NCBI RefSeq assembly: GCF_004354045.1
Contig: NZ_SMRT01000003.1
Location: 62,001-126,000, forward strand
Reading direction: 5' to 3'
DNA length: 64,000 nucleotides
DNA from: Paenibacillus piri
GTDB taxonomy: Bacteria; Bacillota; Bacilli; Paenibacillales; NBRC-103111
The notes below the pieces were generated by a model. That model did no database searches. It saw only the letters and a list, made by a program, of their open reading frames with translations, and had not been told where the DNA came from. Below are positions 1 to 8,316 of the stretch, one piece after another. Position 1 is the first letter of the stretch. Each line of letters opens with the position of its first letter. A program made the translations under genes and the position numbers.

Positions 1-40
1 TCGATTGAGTCTTTCGTCAGGGGAGGTACGAATGACGGTT

Positions 41-88
41 TTGAAGTACGGTTCTAAAGTACGTTCTGAAGTACGTTCTGAAGTACGT
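41..88. repeat. Four tandem 12-bp repeats upstream of the GntR gene
   Basis: Consecutive 12-bp units of the form TTCTGAAGTACG (first two slightly degenerate) end about 70 bp before the regulator start. A TTGACA hexamer (90-95) directly follows and a TATAAT (129-134) lies further on, but their spacing is too long for one standard promoter. Tandem half-sites in front of a GntR-family gene suggest a self-regulation site; that role is inferred. Confidence 0.6.
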
Positions 89-156
89 CTTGACAAGATT
101 TGAATTCCTGCGTCACAATATAAATACTTATAATGTCTAGAGGAGTAGAGGTAATT

Positions 157-870
157 ATGCAAGCTAAGCAGTACGTGATCAAGCAGTCTCTGGAATCGAT
201 GATGGAGAGCGGAAAGCTGCGTATCGGCGAACGTTTGCCCTCGGAGCTGCAAATGGCCAAGGAGTTCGGCGTCAGCCGCGAAACGTTTCGTTCGGCCGTC
301 CGGATGCTGGAGAAAGAGGGGAAATTGCTCGTCAAGCACGGCGTAGGGACTTTCGTCATTCAACCGCTTCCGCTGATCCCAAGCTCGCTTGAGAAGCTGG
401 CAAGCATAGGCAATATTATCCGGACGGCGCAATTGGACGAGGGCGAAAGCCGCGTCTCGCTCAAGACCGAAGGCTGCTCTCCGGAGGCCGCGCAAGCGCT
501 CGGCATTCAACCGAACGACCCGGTCGTCAACCTGGAGCGCGTGCGTACGGCGTCCGGCGAGCCGGTCGCTTTCTCCATCAATGTGATTCCGCGAAGCATT
601 GCCGGGGATGCTTTTGACGAGGGCAAATTTCATGGCTCGCTGCTGGACTTTTTCGAGAAGCGTCTCGGCCGCAAAATCGCAACCGCAGACTCTGAAATTT
701 GCGTGCCGCTGCATATCGATCGGAACTGCCAGCGTCTGCTGCTTCATCCCCAAACGACGGTGCTGCTCTTGAAGCAGGTGCATTATGACGATGCGAACAA
801 GCCGGTGCTGTACTCGCTCGACTATTTGCGCAACGATGTGTTTACCTTCCGGATCCGACGAACCACATAA
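157..870 (+). CDS. GntR-family (HutC/FadR-like, UTRA domain) transcriptional regulator
   Basis: 237 residues. An N-terminal winged helix (about residues 5-70: RLPSELQMAKEFGVSRETFR and a following wing) precedes a UTRA ligand-binding domain (about 80-235). Proteins of this type usually repress transport or catabolic genes until a small ligand binds the UTRA domain. An in-frame ATG exists at 133, but the one at 157 follows GGAGTAGAGGT at good distance, and 133 lies inside a TATAAT hexamer, so 157 is chosen. It precedes an ABC-importer/PHP operon on the same strand, which is its likely target; the ligand is unknown. Confidence 0.9.
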   Translation: MQAKQYVIKQSLESMMESGKLRIGERLPSELQMAKEFGVSRETFRSAVRMLEKEGKLLVKHGVGTFVIQPLPLIPSSLEKLASIGNIIRTAQLDEGESRVSLKTEGCSPEAAQALGIQPNDPVVNLERVRTASGEPVAFSINVIPRSIAGDAFDEGKFHGSLLDFFEKRLGRKIATADSEICVPLHIDRNCQRLLLHPQTTVLLLKQVHYDDANKPVLYSLDYLRNDVFTFRIRRTT

Positions 871-888
871 CCGCCTATATCCATTTAG

Positions 889-918
889 CAACCCCGGTCT
901 GCCCCGCAGATCGGGGTT
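889..918 (+). terminator. Stem-loop after the GntR gene
   Basis: AACCCCG-GTCTGC pairs with GCAGAT-CGGGGTT across a short C-rich loop. There is no good T-run behind it, so it may be a weak terminator. It separates the regulator from the transport operon. Confidence 0.55.
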
Positions 919-1034
919 GCTGCGCATTTACAATATATTTAATTGTATTTGACGATCCTCTAATAATCTTCGGCTAATATATCCATAGAGCCTAAAGATG
1001 TCTATACCTCTTGTGAGATTGAAAGGAGCCTTTT

Positions 1035-1859
1035 ATGGGTTGGAACATTAAACTCGTCTCGTACAAAGCGTGGATCGAATGGTCGATCCTGTTGATTTTC
1101 GCTTTCTTCTTCATGGGACCGCTGCTCAACCTGTTGATACTTGCCTTCTCCGGCAAGTGGCAGTTCCCCGCGATCCTGCCTCAGGAATGGTCGTTCTCGT
1201 GGTGGAAATACGTATTGACGCAAAACGAGGTGATCGAATCCATCTCGCTTTCGTTCGGCATTGCCTCCGTCGTGACACTCCTGTCCGTAATCGTTTGCTT
1301 GCCGGCGGCTTACGCGTTTGCCCGAATCAGGTTTCGACTAAGCAAGCTGTTCCTGTTCTCGTTTTTATTAACGCATGCTTTTCCAAAAATGGGTCTGTAC
1401 GTGTCGATCGCTGTTCTCTTCTTCAAGCTCAACCTGATGAACACATTCCTCGGCGTCGTGCTCATCCATATGGTCAACACGCTGATGTACATGACGTGGA
1501 TTCCCGCAGCGGCCTTCAAGAGCGTTCATCATTCCCAGGAAGAGTCGGCGCGGGACGCGGGGGCCGGACCGTTCCGGGTGTTCTGGTACATCACGCTGCC
1601 GATGGCGCTTCCAGGCATTGTCGTAGCTTCGATCTTCACGTTCCTGTCGTCGCTTGACGAGGCTCAGGGGACATTTATGGTAGGGATTCCGGACTTCCGC
1701 ACCATGCCTCTTATCATGTACACCATTGTTCAGAACTACCCGACGACGGCAGGCGGCGTCTTCTCGATTATCCTGACGCTGCCGACGATTCTTCTTTTGC
1801 TGGCTGCACGCCGCTTCATCAATGCGGATGTGTTGTCGAGCGGATTTACAATCAAATAG
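1035..1859 (+). CDS. ABC transporter permease (PotC/MalG-like inner-membrane subunit)
   Basis: 274 residues with about six hydrophobic segments and the permease-ATPase coupling (EAA) loop EESARDAGAGPFRVFWYITL at about residues 168-187. It follows AAAGGAGCC and begins the operon. It belongs to the binding-protein-dependent transport inner-membrane family. It is one of two permeases in this cluster (the other lies at 4150), with the ATPase between them, as in polyamine, iron, phosphonate or glycerol-phosphate importers. Substrate cannot be read from the sequence. Confidence 0.88.
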   Translation: MGWNIKLVSYKAWIEWSILLIFAFFFMGPLLNLLILAFSGKWQFPAILPQEWSFSWWKYVLTQNEVIESISLSFGIASVVTLLSVIVCLPAAYAFARIRFRLSKLFLFSFLLTHAFPKMGLYVSIAVLFFKLNLMNTFLGVVLIHMVNTLMYMTWIPAAAFKSVHHSQEESARDAGAGPFRVFWYITLPMALPGIVVASIFTFLSSLDEAQGTFMVGIPDFRTMPLIMYTIVQNYPTTAGGVFSIILTLPTILLLLAARRFINADVLSSGFTIK

Positions 1860-1871
1860 GGGGCGGACGCA

Positions 1872-2924
1872 ATGACTCTCCAACAACCTCAATTGTCCAT
1901 TAAGAACTTTCAGAAGGTGTTCAAAACGGGTGACGGCGTGAAAGGCGTGAATCTGGATGTGAGCAAGGGCGAGCTCGTTACGCTGCTGGGCCCGTCCGGC
2001 TGCGGCAAGACGACGGTACTCCGCGCGGTTGGCGGCTTCCTGGAGCCTGACAGCGGCGATATCCTCATCGAGGGCCAAAGCGTGCTTAAAGTACCGCCGG
2101 AGAAGCGGCCGACGGCGATGGTGTTCCAAAGCTACAATCTTTGGCCGCACATGACCGTATTCGATAATCTCGCTTTTGGTTTGAAAATCCGGAACGTTAA
2201 AAAGGAGGAGATTCGGGCCGCCGTCGATAAAGCACTGCATCTTGTCCGCCTGCCCGGCACCGAGAACAAGATGCCCGGCCAGTTGTCCGGCGGACAGCAA
2301 CAGCGGGTTGCCGTTGCACGCGCGCTGCTTCTCGAGCCGGCCGTACTGCTGCTGGACGAGCCGTTTTCGGCGCTCGATGCCAAGCTCCGCCTGGAGATGC
2401 GCGAAGAGCTGCGGGAGATCCAGGCGAGCACGGGGCTCACGATGGTATTCGTAACGCACGATCAAGAGGAGGCGCTGTCGATCTCCGACCGGATCGTCGT
2501 CATGAATGCCGGACGCATCGAGCAAATCGATACGCCGCAGCGCATTTACGACCATCCCGAGTCGCTTTTCGTCGCACAGTTCATCGGACGGATGAACTTT
2601 CTGTCAGGGCATGGCGCCGGCGCCTCTGTCGATATTCAGGGCCGACGCTTCCCGGTCGAACGCAACCTCGCGGGAACGGTCACCGCAGCCATCCGCCCGG
2701 AGGATGTGTTCATTGTCGAAACTGCCGATCAAGTACAAGAACACAGGGATGTATTCCCGGCAACCGTACGTCAAGTGATGATCCTCGGCCATTATGCCGA
2801 AGTGACGGCGGACACCGAGGCCGGGCCCGTCAAGCTGTTCGTGCCTCGCGAGCGAGCCGCTTCGCTGCATCACGGACAATCGATACCTATTGGTTTTGCG
2901 CGGGTAACCGCATATGCAGGATAA
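1872..2924 (+). CDS. ABC transporter ATP-binding protein (PotA/UgpC-like, TOBE domain)
   Basis: 350 residues. Walker A GPSGCGKT at 40-47, Q-loop Gln at 86, signature LSGGQ at 138-142, Walker B LLLDE at about 159-163 and switch His at 196 are all intact. The region after about residue 245 fits a TOBE regulatory domain. It energises import through the two permeases of the operon. It starts 12 bp after the first permease gene, behind GGGGGCGGA. Confidence 0.93.
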   Translation: MTLQQPQLSIKNFQKVFKTGDGVKGVNLDVSKGELVTLLGPSGCGKTTVLRAVGGFLEPDSGDILIEGQSVLKVPPEKRPTAMVFQSYNLWPHMTVFDNLAFGLKIRNVKKEEIRAAVDKALHLVRLPGTENKMPGQLSGGQQQRVAVARALLLEPAVLLLDEPFSALDAKLRLEMREELREIQASTGLTMVFVTHDQEEALSISDRIVVMNAGRIEQIDTPQRIYDHPESLFVAQFIGRMNFLSGHGAGASVDIQGRRFPVERNLAGTVTAAIRPEDVFIVETADQVQEHRDVFPATVRQVMILGHYAEVTADTEAGPVKLFVPRERAASLHHGQSIPIGFARVTAYAG

Positions 2925-2954
2925 ATTCAAAACAATCCTTGAGGAGGCAGCAAT

Positions 2955-4142
2955 ATGATGAAACAGTGGATGAAAAGAATGCTGAAAGGCAAAACTTTGG
3001 CGCTCGCCGCAACAGCGATGGCCGTCGCCCTTAGCGGCTGCGGCAAGGTCGAGCAGGCCGCATCGAACGGAAGCGCGCAGGGCTCGGCGCAAACGAGCAG
3101 CGCCAAACCGGTCGAGATCAACTTTTACTTCTCCGGCTCTGCCAACGTGAAGGAAATGTGGGAGACGCTTGCTCCGCAATTCGAGAAGGCGAACCCGGGT
3201 ATCAAGGTGAAGCTCGTACACCTGCCGGACGGGCAAGCTGAAGGAGCGGCAGTCGATAAATTGCTGGGCGCCAAGAAAGCCGGGCAGAAGAGCATAGACA
3301 TTGACGTTTTCGAGACGGGCCTGAGCAATTTGACCAAAGGCGAGAAGGACGGCGTATGGCAGAAGCTTGATCAGACTATCATCCCGAATTTGAGCAAGGT
3401 GGACTCCGCTTACATGAACGACGTCCATCAGCTTGCCGTGCCTTACCGCGCTTCGTCCGTCGTGCTCGCATACAACAGCAAGAACGTACCGACGCCGCCG
3501 AAGACGGCGGACGAGCTGTACGATTGGATCCGCAAGCATCCGGGCAAGTTCGCTTACAACGATCCTGCTACAGGCGGCTCGGGCTCTTCGTTCGTACAGA
3601 CTGCCATCTATAACTTCCTGCCTCCCGACGCAATCCACAATGAGGATCCGGCTATCATGAAGCAGTGGGATAAAGGTTTTGCGCTGCTCAAGGAACTCGG
3701 TCCTTTCATGTACCAAAAAGGCGTATATCCGAAGAAAAACCAGGGCACCCTTGACATCCTCGCCAGCGGCGAAGTCGACATGATTCCGGCATGGTCCGAT
3801 ATGGGTCTCGAGCAGCTCAGCAAGAAGATGCTTCCGGAGACCGTCAAGCTGACTCAAATTCAGCCCGCTTTTACCGGCGGTCCGTCCTACATCGCGATCC
3901 CGGCGATGTCCGAGAAGAAGGAAGCTTCGCAGAAGTTCATCAATTATGCATTGACCCCCGAAGCTCAGACGGTCGTTATCAACAAAATGTATGGCTATCC
4001 GGGAATCAAGTGGTCCGAGATGCCGGATGAATTGCAGAAGAAATTCGAAAGCGTGGCGAAAGGCTACCGCACCTTTACCATCGGCTCGTTAGGCGACGAA
4101 ATTAACAAGCGTTGGCAGCGGGAAGTCGCCGGAGGCAACTAA
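2955..4142 (+). CDS. Extracellular solute-binding lipoprotein of the ABC importer
   Basis: 395 residues. Lys/Arg-rich N-terminus, hydrophobic stretch and lipobox LSGC (Cys29) indicate a lipid-anchored protein on the outer face of the membrane. The mature part reads as a family-1/PotD-type solute-binding protein that delivers ligand to the permeases encoded around it. GAGGAGGCAG precedes the start; a second ATG one codon later is equally possible. The ligand is unknown; the PHP hydrolase in the operon suggests an ester or phosphoester. Confidence 0.88.
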   Translation: MMKQWMKRMLKGKTLALAATAMAVALSGCGKVEQAASNGSAQGSAQTSSAKPVEINFYFSGSANVKEMWETLAPQFEKANPGIKVKLVHLPDGQAEGAAVDKLLGAKKAGQKSIDIDVFETGLSNLTKGEKDGVWQKLDQTIIPNLSKVDSAYMNDVHQLAVPYRASSVVLAYNSKNVPTPPKTADELYDWIRKHPGKFAYNDPATGGSGSSFVQTAIYNFLPPDAIHNEDPAIMKQWDKGFALLKELGPFMYQKGVYPKKNQGTLDILASGEVDMIPAWSDMGLEQLSKKMLPETVKLTQIQPAFTGGPSYIAIPAMSEKKEASQKFINYALTPEAQTVVINKMYGYPGIKWSEMPDELQKKFESVAKGYRTFTIGSLGDEINKRWQREVAGGN

Positions 4143-4149
4143 TACAGCG

Positions 4150-4986
4150 ATGAAAAATAAACAGCATAATTTTTTGGGGATAGCGATGGTTATCCCTTCT
4201 TTTCTTATTTTGCTGCTCGTCGTCGTCATCCCGATCGTGCTTGCCGTGCTGGAGAGCTTCAAGGACGATAGCACCGGAGCGTTTACGCTAAGCAATTACG
4301 CATTCCTGTTTGCCGACAAATTTATGCGGCGCAACATCAGCTTCACGATCGGCTTGACACTGGTCTCGATGGTCATCGTCATCTTCGTCAGCTACATGCT
4401 GGCGATGTATTTGAGATTCAACCAAGGGAAGATAGCCGATTGGATTCGCCGGCTTTATTTTATTCCCATGTTCATCCCGTCGGTTATCGGCACTTACGGC
4501 ATTATTTCGATGTACAGCAATCACGGCTGGCTTGCAAGGTTTGTGCTGCTGGCGGGCGGGGACTCTTTCCCGAAAATCATTTACAGCTACAGCGGTATCG
4601 TCCTCGCTAATTTATGGTTCAACATCCCTTTCACGACAATGATGCTCAGCTCCGCACTGGCAGGCATACCGAATTCCATCGTGGAAAGCGCAAAGGATGC
4701 GGGAGCCGGGCGGCTGCAAATCCTTGTGCGCTTTATCATTCCGCTTTCGTACAAGACGATGCTCGTTTCGATGACTTTCGTCTTTATGGGCATCATCGGC
4801 AGCTTTACCGCACCTTTCCTGATTGGCCCGAATGCGCCGCAGATGCTTGGAGTTGCGATGGAGCAGATGTTCGGCGTCTACAAGGAGATCGGCCGAACAA
4901 GCGCCACGGCGGTGTTCATGTTCCTGCTCTGCTCGTTTATGGGGTATTTTTACATTCGCAGTATGATTCAGGAGGAGCGACAATAA
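4150..4986 (+). CDS. ABC transporter permease (PotB/UgpA-like)
   Basis: 278 residues, about six hydrophobic segments, coupling loop VESAKDAGAGRLQILVRFII around residues 178-197. It starts 7 bp after the binding-protein stop; its ribosome site (GGAGG near 4131) lies inside the end of that gene, so translation is probably coupled. It pairs with the permease at 1035. Confidence 0.88.
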   Translation: MKNKQHNFLGIAMVIPSFLILLLVVVIPIVLAVLESFKDDSTGAFTLSNYAFLFADKFMRRNISFTIGLTLVSMVIVIFVSYMLAMYLRFNQGKIADWIRRLYFIPMFIPSVIGTYGIISMYSNHGWLARFVLLAGGDSFPKIIYSYSGIVLANLWFNIPFTTMMLSSALAGIPNSIVESAKDAGAGRLQILVRFIIPLSYKTMLVSMTFVFMGIIGSFTAPFLIGPNAPQMLGVAMEQMFGVYKEIGRTSATAVFMFLLCSFMGYFYIRSMIQEERQ

Positions 4987-4987
4987 G

Positions 4988-6316
4988 ATGAGACAATTGG
5001 TTATGCACTACAAGCCGGCGGCTCCGGAGGCTATTGATGCCGGACGGGCGGTGAGGCTTCACTTCAACATGGAGAAGGCCGGGATTGCGGAGTTTACGCT
5101 TACTGCGGCTTGCGACGGAGATTGGCTGATCGAAGGGCGGGAATCCGCGATGCTGCAGGTGCTGCTGAATGGTTTCTACAATCAGGATATCATCTTGTTC
5201 TACGGCGACCGCTGGCTCGAGTATCCGCGGCTGCTGGGCTATTTGGAGGAAGGCTCTTATGAGCTGGAGCTGCGGTTTCACGAGCTGTCGTCGCCGGGGA
5301 CGCGGCAGGCGAAAGCGAAGGAGGCTGTTATCCACCGGGTGGACCGCGACTCCGAGCCCGGTTTGGTTTACCGGTATGCCCCGCTGTTGTACGGCAGAAA
5401 TTTAGAGCATCCGGCTGAAAGCCGATATACGGATACGCCCCTGCTTATGTTCTATTCATTGGAGCAGGGCGAGGCGGGGACAGTATTGGAATATCACGTG
5501 ATTTACAGCCATGAGGACGAGGGGACGCCGGCGCCTATGCTGATGGCCAAATGGGGGCGCCTCACCGATATCGAATGGACGCTGCGCGTCGTGCTGGGGC
5601 CGGACGGGGGATTAGTCGAAGCGACCTATCAAGGCCTTCATCATGTGACGACCGAATTTCGGGGCGAATATATGCTTGGCGGTCATCCGGCGCTGCAATC
5701 GGCAAGCGCGCATGGCATGGTAACGGATATCCCGACGTCGGGATATCGGCTTATGCTTGCCCCGGTTTATCGCTGGAACCCGGCCGTCGAGCCGCGAGAG
5801 AGAGTCATGGATGCATTTCCGTTCACGTACCGGATGATGGGTTGGGAGTTTCAGCGGCACCGTAACTTGTCGCAGCTTATTGCCGTCGGCACAGGCTCGG
5901 AGCCTTGGCAGGTGACGGATGTGCGGGATTACTTGTACGTGCAGACTTCCAAGCGGGCTGCGGAGCCGACGCTGCAGAAACGCACGTGCGTGGATGTGCG
6001 CGTCCGGCTTAAAGGCAGCGATACCGTTTATTCGAGCTCGTTCGGAGATTGGAGGATCGGGGAGTTCCGGGCTGCTTACAATGGGCCGTACGAATGGTTT
6101 TCAACGACGGTGAAGCTGCCCAAAGGAACGGTAATGAGCGATGTTGAAGCGATCGAAGCGGAGCTGCTTGAAGGCGGCGACCGGACGGTCGCGGTTCGCG
6201 GATTGAAAGCTTTTATGCTGGAAGAGGATTGCATGCCGACCGTATCTGTAGAGACGCAGAAGGAGCTTGTCTTGACGGCTGATGCGCCGGTCGGCCGGTT
6301 GTGGTGCGCGTTATGA
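4988..6316 (+). CDS. Unrecognised 442-residue protein of the PHP/ABC operon
   Basis: I do not recognise this protein. It has no signal peptide and no clear membrane segment, so it is probably cytoplasmic. The sequence alternates short hydrophobic and charged stretches rich in Gly, Tyr and Trp, which suggests mostly beta structure, perhaps two or three beta-sandwich domains. It starts one base after the permease stop, behind GGAGGAGCG, and its stop overlaps the next start (ATGA at 6313-6316). Fixed position between importer and PHP hydrolase suggests it binds or processes the imported compound; this is inference. Confidence 0.8.
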   Translation: MRQLVMHYKPAAPEAIDAGRAVRLHFNMEKAGIAEFTLTAACDGDWLIEGRESAMLQVLLNGFYNQDIILFYGDRWLEYPRLLGYLEEGSYELELRFHELSSPGTRQAKAKEAVIHRVDRDSEPGLVYRYAPLLYGRNLEHPAESRYTDTPLLMFYSLEQGEAGTVLEYHVIYSHEDEGTPAPMLMAKWGRLTDIEWTLRVVLGPDGGLVEATYQGLHHVTTEFRGEYMLGGHPALQSASAHGMVTDIPTSGYRLMLAPVYRWNPAVEPRERVMDAFPFTYRMMGWEFQRHRNLSQLIAVGTGSEPWQVTDVRDYLYVQTSKRAAEPTLQKRTCVDVRVRLKGSDTVYSSSFGDWRIGEFRAAYNGPYEWFSTTVKLPKGTVMSDVEAIEAELLEGGDRTVAVRGLKAFMLEEDCMPTVSVETQKELVLTADAPVGRLWCAL

Positions 6317-6795
6317 GAACATTGGTTGAGGTACAAGGCCGACTGACGCCCGTTGCGTCCAAGAGTCAGATCATGTACGCGTTTCCGGTACAGGCAGGCT
6401 TGGACGGGCTGACGGTCAAGTTCAGTTATTCGCCGAAGCTGCTGGAGGATAAGAGGGTTGCGCTGGAGCTCATTCGGACGGCAGCGCCCCAATATATGGA
6501 GGAGCCGCAGCTTGGCAGCTATATGGAGCGTTGGGAACAAGCTCTTCCGCTGCAAAATTTACTTACGCTATCGCTCGACGATCCGCACAGGTTTCGCGGG
6601 GCTGCGCACCGGCATTCGCCGGAACAGGCGCACCGGATCGGCTTCGGCGAAGCGTCGCCCGGATTTTTGCCGGGCCCCATGGTTCCGGGTGTGTGGCGCA
6701 TCACGGTAAGCGTGCATGCAATCGTGACCGAAAACTGTACGTATGAACTGCGGGTATCGGGGTGGAAGGAGGGGACCGGGGATGGACTTGCGTAA
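6313..6795 (+). CDS. Small beta-rich protein resembling the N-terminal domain of CehA/McbA-type PHP proteins
   Basis: 160 residues. The ATG at 6313 overlaps the previous stop (ATGA). The C-terminal half contains a run of the type FRG...ATPGFLPGPM-PG-WRI, which I recall from the beta-sandwich domain fused in front of the PHP domain in many CehA/McbA-family metallohydrolases. Here that domain is its own gene and overlaps the PHP gene by 14 bp. It may bind the substrate or form a complex with the hydrolase. The assignment rests on memory of motif order, not a search. Confidence 0.7.
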   Translation: MRTLVEVQGRLTPVASKSQIMYAFPVQAGLDGLTVKFSYSPKLLEDKRVALELIRTAAPQYMEEPQLGSYMERWEQALPLQNLLTLSLDDPHRFRGAAHRHSPEQAHRIGFGEASPGFLPGPMVPGVWRITVSVHAIVTENCTYELRVSGWKEGTGDGLA

Positions 6796-7801
6796 ATCAG
6801 GAGCCATCGCGCCGGATCGATGGCTTGCTTGCGAGCTTCATACGCATACGCTTCACAGTGACGGCCGCCATACGCTCTACGAGCTGGCGCTTGGCGCAGC
6901 GGCGCAGGAGCTGGACTGGATCGCGCTGACCGACCATAATACAACCTCCGGTCTGCTCGGCAAGGAGGAGGTTGAACGTGCAGCCGGTATATCCATATTG
7001 AACGGGCTCGAGTGGACGACCTTCTATGGACATATGCTCTTGCTCGGGTTGAGAGAGGGAGACTATGCGGATTGGCGTATGCTGGGGCCCGGCGACCTGG
7101 CGCAAGGGCTGCACGAGGCGAAGGCGCTCGGCGCCTTGGCGGGCCTTGCTCATCCGTACAGGGTAGGAAGCCCCATGTGTACCGGCTGTTATTGGGAGTA
7201 TGAGATCGCGGATTGGCACAAGATCGATTTTATCGAGGTTTGGTCGGGTACGTTTCCCTCGGTGCGCACGAGCAATCAGCGGGCGTTTGCGCTTTGGACG
7301 GAAGTGTTGAACCGCGGATATCGCGTGGCGGCAACATGCGGCCGGGATTGGCACGATTCCGCTTCGGGCGCAGCAGAGCGGGAACCCGTAGCCGTCACTT
7401 ATATAGCGAAGGAGAACCCGGCTAAGGCCATTGCGCAAGGTGCGGTCGCCGTCTCGATGGGGCCGCTGCTGACCATGAGGGCGGCAGGTGATGGGTCTGC
7501 GGCGGGAATTGGAGAAGTGTTGACGCTGGCGGGCGGCAGCAGAAACGTAGAGGTATCCGTTCGCTTGGATTTTGAACGCCGGGCATCTGTGTGGACGCTG
7601 CCGGAGCAGACGCTGGAGATCAGGCTTGTCGGGAACGCCGGGATTATCCAATCCGTCGCGATGCCGGCCGGATCGAGCGCTGCCGCTGTACTTATCGATG
7701 CATCCGCTATGACGTGGCTGCGCGCAGAGCTGCACGGCATGTTGAACGGGTGCCGGACGATGATCGCTTTTACCAACGCGATCTATTTCGAAACGGAATA
7801 A
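6782..7801 (+). CDS. PHP-domain metallohydrolase, CehA/McbA family
   Basis: 339 residues. PHP metal-binding motifs are visible: HTHTLHSDG at about residues 20-28, the ALTDHN motif near 48-53, an AHP motif mid-protein and a later CGRDWHD. Such proteins hydrolyse phosphoesters or carbamate/amide esters with two or three metal ions. The ATG at 6782 is preferred over the upstream in-frame ATG (6743) because GGAAGGAGG lies just before it. It ends the operon and is followed by a strong terminator. The exact substrate is not known. Confidence 0.85.
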   Translation: MDLRKSGAIAPDRWLACELHTHTLHSDGRHTLYELALGAAAQELDWIALTDHNTTSGLLGKEEVERAAGISILNGLEWTTFYGHMLLLGLREGDYADWRMLGPGDLAQGLHEAKALGALAGLAHPYRVGSPMCTGCYWEYEIADWHKIDFIEVWSGTFPSVRTSNQRAFALWTEVLNRGYRVAATCGRDWHDSASGAAEREPVAVTYIAKENPAKAIAQGAVAVSMGPLLTMRAAGDGSAAGIGEVLTLAGGSRNVEVSVRLDFERRASVWTLPEQTLEIRLVGNAGIIQSVAMPAGSSAAAVLIDASAMTWLRAELHGMLNGCRTMIAFTNAIYFETE

Positions 7802-7929
7802 TGATCGAAAAGAGAAATTGACGAAGGCCCAGCCAAATGCCGGGCGGCTCGGCGCTATAAAAGGCTTCATAATTATGGAAGAGAAGGATGCCCGCGCTAA
7901 TACGAGCGGGGCTTTCAACATGGCAAGTG

Positions 7930-7961
7930 AGCCGGTCAGGGATTCCTGGCCGGCTGTTTTT
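7930..7961 (+). terminator. Rho-independent terminator of the PHP operon
   Basis: AGCCGGTCAGG and CCTGGCCGGCT form an 11-bp stem with one G-T pair and a GATT loop, followed by TTTTT. A shorter GC-rich hairpin lies just upstream (about 7887-7912). The T-run abuts the first copy of the 116-bp repeat. Confidence 0.85.
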
Positions 7962-8075
7962 ATCCGATTATGACTTTATCGGGTTAAGATCCCCACCTCT
8001 AAGGTGGGTTTTGAATCAGGTGGGGTAGATTCCCCATCTGATTCCCCGATGTTCAGCAAAGCTGAACGAGTTCAC
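7960..8075 (-). repeat. 116-bp multi-hairpin interspersed repeat, copy A
   Basis: Reverse complement of the element also found at 19238, 24125 and 34019. Read on the minus strand it starts GTGAACTCGTTCAGC and ends TAATCGGATAA. It contains four successive hairpins: GTTCAGC/GCTGAAC, GAATCAG-TGGGG/CCCCACCTGATTC, CCCACC/GGTGGG and a looser CCGAT/ATCGG. No coding potential is seen. Confidence 0.9.
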
Positions 8076-8148
8076 TGTTGTCCGCGAAGGGCCCGGAAGG
8101 GCGCCTCCTAAAAATCGACACAAGGTTAATTGCCAGATGGATTGCTTA

Positions 8149-8177
8149 TTGAATTAATGTTATCGGAATGCTACGAT
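8149..8177 (+). promoter_or_regulatory. Candidate sigma-A promoter for the AraC-type regulator gene
   Basis: TTGAAT (8149-8154), 17-bp spacer, TACGAT (8172-8177). It lies in the otherwise gene-free stretch 7802-8316, about 140 bp before the regulator start. Apart from the terminator, repeat copy A and this promoter I see nothing else in that stretch. Confidence 0.45.
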
Positions 8178-8316
8178 TAGGGAAAATTCTTCCATTTCAC
8201 GATCGCCTTTAAATCTACGACTCACGGCATGGTCATCAAGCATCAACATGCGTCACAACATCGATAACCGTCAAAGCTGCTTGTTCCTAATTTTTACGCT
8301 TGCAGGAGGCTGAATG

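Noticed and set aside
133..157. Earlier ATG for the GntR regulator
   Set aside because: It overlaps a TATAAT hexamer and lacks a ribosome site; the ATG at 157 has one.
949..980. Promoter for the first permease gene (TTGACG and TAATAT)
   Set aside because: The spacer is 20 bp, too long for a confident call.
1368..2555. Long open frame of 395 codons on the minus strand
   Set aside because: It lies opposite the permease and ATPase genes, has no ribosome site and no sensible protein features; an effect of codon composition.
6743..6782. Longer start for the PHP protein
   Set aside because: The upstream ATG has no ribosome site, while GGAAGGAGG lies before 6782.
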